Of a stretch of 19,989 bases of DNA, positions 14,980 through 19,989 are shown piece after piece. Position numbers and translations under genes: made by a program. The stretch is from RGIG1959 sp045637645 (GTDB lineage Bacteria > Bacillota > Clostridia > Oscillospirales > Acutalibacteraceae): NCBI GenBank assembly GCA_045637645.1, contig JAZTZV010000107.1, positions 1-19,989 of the forward strand, in the 5' to 3' direction. The notes beneath the pieces are model-generated. The model worked only from the letters and a program-made list of their open reading frames with translations. It had not been told where the DNA came from and made no database searches. Within the stretch, counting starts at the first letter, position 1, and each line of letters opens with the position of its first letter.

Positions 14980-15274
14980 GATTCCCAACTCCTTTCATGA
15001 ATGTTATATATATATGTATATATAGGAAGGAAATAGACCGAAATCGCAAAAATGGTGATGTTGCCTAAAAATTGCCCAGTTTCTTTGTATATAAGAGTGC
15101 TATCGCCGAGAAAATGAGCAAAATGCCTCAAAAATGTGTCTAAATTTGCTTGTTTGCGTGTTTCAAAATGCTGAACTTCGGGTTTAGACTAGCATATAAA
15201 AAGGAAAAGGAGTATAGTTTAGGATAGCAAGATAGGCAGATTATTGTTACCTATCCCAAAAGGAGGAAGTCCGA
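14980..15274. other. AT-rich divergent regulatory region
   Basis: This 295-bp gap separates the deacetylase from the scaffoldin and is much richer in A+T than its surroundings, including a run of alternating TA around 15004-15025. No gene is visible. Candidate -10 boxes for the plus strand are TATAAA near 15195 and TATAGT at 15213-15218, but neither has a good -35, so no promoter is called. No known riboswitch signature was recognised. It would be the control region for both genes. Confidence 0.5.
15231..15266 (+). promoter_or_regulatory. Leader hairpin next to the scaffoldin ribosome site
   Basis: GATAGG (15231-15236) and CCTATC (15250-15255) form a perfect 6-bp stem. GGATAG at 15222-15227 can compete for the same right arm (CTATCC). 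AGGAGG of the ribosome site is at 15261-15266, 5 nt after the stem and 8 nt before the ATG. It may affect mRNA stability or ribosome access; the evidence is only the pairing. Confidence 0.4.
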
Positions 15275-18200
15275 ATGAAAAAATTGCTGAGTGTTGTCCT
15301 GGCAACAGCCATGATGCTCACCACACTTTTCTCTGTGGTGGTCATTCCGGCTGCGTCTGCGGCAACCACCCTGGAATTCACGGTCAGTGATGTTTCGGGC
15401 GCTGTGGGAGACACCGTTGAGGTGACTTTCTCGGTCCCTGCAAACAACTTGATGGTGAATGCTGACATGTATGTCAAGTATGACCCCAACTTCTTGGAAC
15501 CCCAAGCAGTTTATGAGGTCCCCGAAGGTGAGGAGGATCTCCAAACCCCGTATCTTGACATCAACGAAGACTTTTTCGCTGGCACCATGTGCGGCGCTGC
15601 GTACAACCCCAACGGCGCAGGCACGGGCGAGTGGAAAAACGTTCCCCACCTCAAGTTCCTCTTCGCGAAGAGCGGCTCGGGTATCAAAAAAGGCGGCGTG
15701 ATGTTCTCTGTCACCTTTAAGATTCTCAGCGCGAACGCTGTTTCGACGAAAGTGGAACTGATCGCTGACCCCCTCCAAGGCGTCAACGGCGGCGAGGACT
15801 ATGCCATCACCCCGATCGTTAACGGCGGTACTGTCGCGATCGAAGGCGGCAAAGAGCCCCCTATCGCTTGTGAAGATATCAACATGCTCGACGAGTCCAA
15901 GACCGGCATTTCGGCTGCGGGTGCTTCGTATGAGTATATCGACGGCAAGCTGTACATCACGTCGACCAACGGCAACGGCGGCATCGGTATCACCGGCCCC
16001 GGTGTCTATGATGCGGCGAACTACAAGTGGACGCACATTGCGATCAACTCCGATGTCGAATATGTCATCGCGTTCTATGACGCGACGAACGGCAAATGGA
16101 TGACCTCGCAAGGCGACTTCTTCCCGGACTTCGGTGCCGAATACAACGGCAACACGCCCGCGGGCGCGAAAGTCCTCTCGCTGCACACCAACGGCTGCTA
16201 CACTTGGGACGGCTCGGCTCTCCCCGCGAAAGTGGAAATGAGCTCGATCTACATTGAGCCCAAGGGCGCAGGTACCATCGTCATCAGCCACATGGCGCTT
16301 TCGAACGATGATTCTTGCTTGGCGGTGGCTCCGGAACTCACGAAACCCGTGACGACCACCGAGTCGACCACCACGACGAAGGCGACGACGACTACGACCG
16401 TGGCTACTACCACGACTACGAAGGCTACCACTACCACAACCAAAGCCACTACCACTACCACCAAGGCGACCACCACCACGACCACCAAGGCGACCACCAC
16501 CACGACGAAGGCGAATGTTGCTTGCAACGATATCGACATTCTTGTGGAGTCCAACACCTATGTGTCGGGCGCGGGTGCTTCCTTCCAATATGTGGACGGC
16601 AATCTTGTGATTGTTTCTGACGGCACCAACAACGAAGGCGCCAGCATTGGTTTTGTCGGCCCCGGCAACTACAATGCGAACACCCATCAATGGGTGCACA
16701 TCGCCATCAACTCCGAAGTTCCGTTTGTGTTGTCGTTTGTTGACGGCGTGAACAACAAATGGATGAGCTCCACCGGCGATTTCTATCCGCAATTCGGACT
16801 CGATTCGGCTACTGCGGTTCCCGCGGGCTCCTATGTTGTGTCGATGTGGACGAATGGCTGCTACACTTGGGACGGCTCGGCTCTGCCCGCGACCGTTGCA
16901 CTGAGCGGCTTCTACATTGAGCCCAAAGCGGCCGGTAAGATCGCGGTCAGCCACCTGGCCCTCTCGAATGATGAGGCTTGCTCGGCGACGGCTGCGTCGA
17001 TCCCTGTGGTGACCACGACGACCACCACGAAGGCGACCACCACGACGACCAAGGCTACGACGACTACGACCGTGGCTACTACCACGACTACGAAGGCTAC
17101 CACTACCACGACCAAAGCCACTACCACTACCACGAAGGCTACCACCACGACTACGAAGGCTACCACCACCACGACCAAAGCTACGACCACCACCACGAAA
17201 GTGGATGCGGGTTGTGCGGACATCAACATGCTTGTTGAGTCCAAGACTGAGATCTCGGCGGCGGGTGCTTCCTTCGAGTATGTGAACGGCAACCTCGTGA
17301 TCACTTCGACCAACGGCAACGGCGGCATCGGCATTGTCGGCCCCGGCGCTTATGATGCGGCGACCTACAAGTGGACGCACATTGCGATCACCTCTGACGT
17401 CGAATATGTCATCGCGTTCTACGATGGCGCGAACGGCAAATGGATGACCTCGCAAGGCGACTTCTTCCCGGACTTCGGCACTGTCTATGACGGCAACGTG
17501 TCCGCCGGCTCGCAAGTCCTCTCGCTGTGGACCAACGGCTGCTACACTTGGGACGGCTCGGCTCTGCCCGCGACTGTGGAAATGAGCGCGATCTACATCG
17601 AGCCCAAGGCGGCCGGTACGATCGTTGTCAGCCACTTGGCGATGTCGAATGACGAGACCTGCTCGGCGACCGCTCCGGTGATTACCACCACCACGAAGGC
17701 GACGACGACCACCACGAAGGTGACCACCACGACCACTAAGGCTACCACCACTCAACCCGCGAACCCCGACATCACCTTCTCGCTGTCCTCGGTGAGCGAT
17801 GTGTCTGTGGGCGATATCATCACCATCGACGTGATGGTTTCCGAGAACAACTACATGGTGAACGGCCAAATCTGGGTTGAATATGATCCCAACGCTTTGG
17901 AGATCCAAAAGGTTTGGGACGACGAAGACAACCCCTATTTCGAAGATATCAACACCAAGATCTTCAAGAGCTCCTACATGTGGGCGTTTGACGTTCCCGA
18001 GGCGGGCAAAGCGAAACTTGCGTTCGCGACTTCCGCTTCCAAGGGTACGACCGCGGGCGGTGTCATGTACACCTTGACCTTCAAGGTGCTCGAAGGCATC
18101 GGCAACGGCACCGAACTCTTCTTCACCATCCCCGAGATGTGTGCAAACAACAACGGCGCGGATGACGGCGACTTCAACGCTGTGTGCGCGACCGAAAGCG

Positions 18201-19989
18201 GCTTCGTGACGGTTGCCGGCGTTGAACCCGGTGATACCACCACGAAGGCGACCACTACCACCAAGGCTACCACCACGACCACCAAAGCTACCACTACCAC
18301 CACGAAGGTGACGACCACCACCACCAAAGCGACGACCACCACCACCAAGGTGAACGTGGGTTGCAACGACATCGATATGCTCGTGGAAAGCAACACCGCT
18401 ATCTCGGCGGAAGGCGCTACCTTCTATTATGACAACGGCTCGCTCGTTATCAACTCGACCAACGGCAACGGCAGCATCAGCATTGTCGGCCCCGGCGTTT
18501 ACGATGCGGCGACCAACAAGTGGACGCACATTGCGATCAACTCCGACGTTCCTTATGTCATCGCGTTCTACGATGCGGCGAATAACAAGTGGATGACCTC
18601 GCAAGGCGACTTCTATCCGGACTTCGGTGCGGAAGCAGGCGGCAATACGCCCGCCGGCGCGCAAGTCCTCTCGCTGTGGACCAACGGCTGCTACACTTGG
18701 GACGGCTCGGCTCTGCCCGCGACTGTGGAAATGAGCAGCATCTACATTGAGCCCAAGGCGGCCGGTACGATCGTCATCAGCCACATGGCTCTGTCCAATG
18801 ACGAGACCTGCTCGGTGACCGCTCCTGCGATCCCGACGACCACCACCACGAAGGTGACCACCACGACCACTAAGGCTACCACCACCCAACCCGAGAACCC
18901 CGACATCACCTTCTCGCTGTCCTCGGTCAGTGATGTGCAAGTGGGCGACACCATCACCATCGACGTGATGGTTTCCGAGAACCACTACATGGTGAACGGT
19001 CAAATCTGGGTTGAGTATGACCCGAACGCTCTCGAAATCCAAAAGGTTTGGGACGACGAAGACAACCCCTATTTCGAAGATATCAACACCAAGATCTTCA
19101 AGAGCTCCTATATGTGGGCGTTTGACGTTCCCGAGGCCGGCAAAGCGAAACTCGCGTTCGCGACCTCCGCTTCCAAGGGCTCGACTGTCGGCGGCGTGAT
19201 GTACACCTTGACCTTCAAGGTGCTCGAAGGCATCGGCGACGGCACGGAACTCTTCTTCACCATCCCCGAGATGTGCATCAACAGCGACGGTTCTGATACC
19301 GACGTGAATGCTGTGTGCGCGACCGAGAGCGGCTTCGTGACGGTTGGCGGTTCGTCGGATGATACCACGACCACCAAGGACACCACTACGACCACCACCA
19401 CCGTTAGCGACGGCACCACCTCGACGACTGCTCCTGTCGATGCTGACGTGATCTTCTCGCTGTCCAGCACCAACGCGCAAGTCGGCGACATCATCACGGT
19501 CGACGTGATGGTTTCCGAGAACCACTACATGGTGAACGGTCAAATCTGGGTTGAGTATGACCCGAACGCTCTCGAGATTCAAGAGGTTTGGGACGACGAA
19601 GACAACCCCTACTTCGAAGATATCAACACCAAGATCTTCAAGAGCTCTTACATGTGGGCGTTTGACGTTCCCGAGGCTGGTTATGCGAAGATGGCGTTCG
19701 CCACTTCTTCCTCCAAGGGTACGACGGCAGGCGGCGTGATGTACACCTTGACCTTCAAGGTGCTCGAGGGCATCGGCGATGAGACCACCCTGCGTGTGAC
19801 CATCCCCGAGATGTGCTCGAACGATGGCGTGACCAACGGCGGCGAAGACTTCTTCACGGACTTCGCAACGGTTGACGGTAAAGTGACTGTCGGCACGACC
19901 GATACCACCACGACTACCACCACCACGACCACCACCACGACTACCACCACCACGACTACCACTACCACTACTACCACTACTACCACTAC
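15275..19989 (+). CDS. Giant secreted scaffoldin-like protein (partial, open at right edge)
   Basis: The frame is open from ATG 15275 (AGGAGG, 8-nt gap) to the window end: 1571 codons with no stop. Residues 1-29 form a signal peptide ending in ASA. The order is then: cohesin-like domain 1 (31-190), unnamed module X1 (C199-C348), linker, X2 (C417-C569), linker, X3 (C647-C796), linker, cohesin 2 (832-982), linker, X4 (C1030-C1179), linker, cohesin 3 (1210-1359), linker, cohesin 4 (1391-1540), then 28 Thr codons to the edge. The cohesin calls rest on SVGDxIxIDVMVSEN, WVEYDPNALEIQ, GGVMYTLTFKVLEG and a closing GFVTV strand. The X modules share GPGxY, KWxHIAI, GDFxPxFG, TNGCYTWDGSALPA and YIEPKxAG. 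Linkers are TTTTTKA repeats. In cellulosome families cohesins bind dockerins; no dockerin, catalytic domain or anchor is seen here, so the role as scaffold is inference. The C-terminal anchor should lie beyond the window. Confidence 0.88.
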   Translation, partial: MKKLLSVVLATAMMLTTLFSVVVIPAASAATTLEFTVSDVSGAVGDTVEVTFSVPANNLMVNADMYVKYDPNFLEPQAVYEVPEGEEDLQTPYLDINEDFFAGTMCGAAYNPNGAGTGEWKNVPHLKFLFAKSGSGIKKGGVMFSVTFKILSANAVSTKVELIADPLQGVNGGEDYAITPIVNGGTVAIEGGKEPPIACEDINMLDESKTGISAAGASYEYIDGKLYITSTNGNGGIGITGPGVYDAANYKWTHIAINSDVEYVIAFYDATNGKWMTSQGDFFPDFGAEYNGNTPAGAKVLSLHTNGCYTWDGSALPAKVEMSSIYIEPKGAGTIVISHMALSNDDSCLAVAPELTKPVTTTESTTTTKATTTTTVATTTTTKATTTTTKATTTTTKATTTTTTKATTTTTKANVACNDIDILVESNTYVSGAGASFQYVDGNLVIVSDGTNNEGASIGFVGPGNYNANTHQWVHIAINSEVPFVLSFVDGVNNKWMSSTGDFYPQFGLDSATAVPAGSYVVSMWTNGCYTWDGSALPATVALSGFYIEPKAAGKIAVSHLALSNDEACSATAASIPVVTTTTTTKATTTTTKATTTTTVATTTTTKATTTTTKATTTTTKATTTTTKATTTTTKATTTTTKVDAGCADINMLVESKTEISAAGASFEYVNGNLVITSTNGNGGIGIVGPGAYDAATYKWTHIAITSDVEYVIAFYDGANGKWMTSQGDFFPDFGTVYDGNVSAGSQVLSLWTNGCYTWDGSALPATVEMSAIYIEPKAAGTIVVSHLAMSNDETCSATAPVITTTTKATTTTTKVTTTTTKATTTQPANPDITFSLSSVSDVSVGDIITIDVMVSENNYMVNGQIWVEYDPNALEIQKVWDDEDNPYFEDINTKIFKSSYMWAFDVPEAGKAKLAFATSASKGTTAGGVMYTLTFKVLEGIGNGTELFFTIPEMCANNNGADDGDFNAVCATESGFVTVAGVEPGDTTTKATTTTKATTTTTKATTTTTKVTTTTTKATTTTTKVNVGCNDIDMLVESNTAISAEGATFYYDNGSLVINSTNGNGSISIVGPGVYDAATNKWTHIAINSDVPYVIAFYDAANNKWMTSQGDFYPDFGAEAGGNTPAGAQVLSLWTNGCYTWDGSALPATVEMSSIYIEPKAAGTIVISHMALSNDETCSVTAPAIPTTTTTKVTTTTTKATTTQPENPDITFSLSSVSDVQVGDTITIDVMVSENHYMVNGQIWVEYDPNALEIQKVWDDEDNPYFEDINTKIFKSSYMWAFDVPEAGKAKLAFATSASKGSTVGGVMYTLTFKVLEGIGDGTELFFTIPEMCINSDGSDTDVNAVCATESGFVTVGGSSDDTTTTKDTTTTTTTVSDGTTSTTAPVDADVIFSLSSTNAQVGDIITVDVMVSENHYMVNGQIWVEYDPNALEIQEVWDDEDNPYFEDINTKIFKSSYMWAFDVPEAGYAKMAFATSSSKGTTAGGVMYTLTFKVLEGIGDETTLRVTIPEMCSNDGVTNGGEDFFTDFATVDGKVTVGTTDTTTTTTTTTTTTTTTTTTTTTTTTTTTT
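16343..16513 (+). repeat. Thr-rich linker 1 with 21-bp period
   Basis: Residues 357-413 read mainly as TTTTTKA heptads, with one V replacing K. The DNA period is about 21 bp with synonymous ACC/ACG/ACT mixing. The 53 bases at 16385-16437 recur without a single change at 17057-17109 in linker 2, so the two linkers arose by recent copying. Confidence 0.9.
17012..17200 (+). repeat. Thr-rich linker 2 with 21-bp period
   Basis: Residues 580-642 form the longest complete linker in the window, nine or so TTTTTKA-type units including the same V variant as linker 1. It joins module X2 to X3. Confidence 0.9.
17684..17752 (+). repeat. Thr-rich linker 3
   Basis: Residues 804-826, three or four K(A/V)TTTTT units ending TTTQP before cohesin 2. 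A shorter version of the same ending precedes cohesin 3 (18836-18886), consistent with linker plus cohesin being copied as one block. Confidence 0.85.
18236..18349 (+). repeat. Thr-rich linker 4
   Basis: Residues 988-1025 between cohesin 2 and module X4, made of TTTKA and TTTTTK(A/V) units with the 21-bp period. Confidence 0.88.
18836..18886 (+). repeat. Thr-rich linker 5
   Basis: Residues 1188-1204 between module X4 and cohesin 3, with TTTTTK(V/A) units ending TTTQP like linker 3. Confidence 0.85.
18961..19140 (+). repeat. Cohesin 3 copy of a ~96% identical 180-bp block
   Basis: This block matches 19501-19680 in cohesin 4 at an offset of exactly 540 bp (180 codons), with only about seven base changes by direct reading, most of them synonymous. 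Cohesin 2 (from 17821) is also closely alike. This indicates recent tandem duplication or ongoing gene conversion. Confidence 0.85.
19364..19429 (+). repeat. Thr-rich linker 6, divergent
   Basis: Residues 1364-1385 between cohesin 3 and cohesin 4 are Thr-rich but interrupted by Asp, Ser, Val and Gly and lack the regular TTTTTKA heptads. Confidence 0.8.
19501..19680 (+). repeat. Cohesin 4 copy of the ~96% identical 180-bp block
   Basis: This is the partner of 18961-19140. After about 19760 the two copies diverge, and the second Cys of the EMC...C pair in cohesins 2 and 3 is missing in cohesin 4. Confidence 0.85.
19904..19989 (+). repeat. Uninterrupted Thr codon run at the window edge
   Basis: Twenty-eight consecutive Thr codons (a mix of ACC, ACG and ACT) run to the last base, without the Lys-Ala breaks of the other linkers. 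The true length is unknown because the window, and possibly an assembly, ends here. Confidence 0.9.

Noticed and set aside
15190..15218. Sigma-A promoter for the scaffoldin at TATAAA near 15195 or TATAGT at 15213
   Set aside because: Neither has an acceptable -35 at 16-18 bp, so I left the start site unassigned.
15251..19582. A 1443-codon open frame on the minus strand
   Set aside because: It is exactly codon-aligned with the plus-strand scaffoldin, lacks a ribosome site and reads as low-complexity Gly/Arg/His/Val. The plus strand has a signal peptide, an AGGAGG site and real domains.
16343..19989. CRISPR array in the Thr-codon repeats
   Set aside because: The repeats are short-period, in frame, without unique spacers, and lie inside a coding frame.

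Overview
This is a GC-rich chromosomal window from a Gram-positive, low-redundancy Clostridia-type genome. The best guess is Oscillospirales/Ruminococcaceae or a near relative. That rests on the ylxM-ffh-rpsP-khpA gene order, the order ACT-regulator, hom, thrB, lysC, strong AGGAGG-type ribosome sites, a PdaB-like (sporulation lineage) deacetylase and secreted cohesin-type proteins with Thr/Lys/Ala linkers. The genus cannot be fixed from the sequence alone.

Layout. (1) 181-2070 (-): a secreted, membrane-anchored 5'-nucleotidase/metallophosphatase with a good sigma-A promoter. (2) 2288-6570 (+): an aspartate-family amino acid cluster: a PheB-like ACT protein, homoserine dehydrogenase (hom), homoserine kinase (thrB) and aspartate kinase (lysC). 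A 275-bp element with 24-bp terminal inverted repeats and internal hairpins lies between thrB and lysC. lysC also carries a perfect internal Shine-Dalgarno plus in-frame ATG that would give a separate regulatory beta subunit. (3) 6589-7320 (+): a CPBP intramembrane protease. (4) 7359-9761 (-): an 800-residue zinc-ribbon membrane protein of unknown function, convergent with (3) across a two-way terminator. (5) 9851-10102: a gene-free cluster of nested inverted repeats. (6) 10134-12682 (-): the housekeeping operon ylxM-ffh-rpsP-khpA, with a consensus promoter and a strong terminator. (7) 12722-14195 (+): a membrane-anchored protein with two cohesin-like domains. (8) 14200-14979 (-): a PdaB-like polysaccharide deacetylase. 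(9) 15275 to the window end (+): a very large secreted scaffoldin-like protein, still open at the edge.

The most unusual content is at the right end. The 15275 gene encodes at least 1571 residues: signal peptide, one divergent cohesin-like domain, then four copies of a ~150-residue module I do not recognise (three invariant Cys, an NGCYTWDGSALPA signature), interleaved with three more closely alike cohesin-like domains. These are joined by Thr-rich linkers with a 7-residue (21-bp) TTTTTKA period. Near-identical DNA between copies points to recent internal duplication. The two-cohesin membrane protein about 2.5 kb upstream has a related plan (cohesin, Thr/Ala/Lys linker, cohesin, TM helix) and could be its cell-surface partner. 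No dockerin is visible in the window, so the binding partners are unknown.

Most long open frames opposite real genes are codon-phase shadows. Genes here almost never use TTA, CTA or TCA, so the aligned antisense frame stays open for more than 1400 codons.
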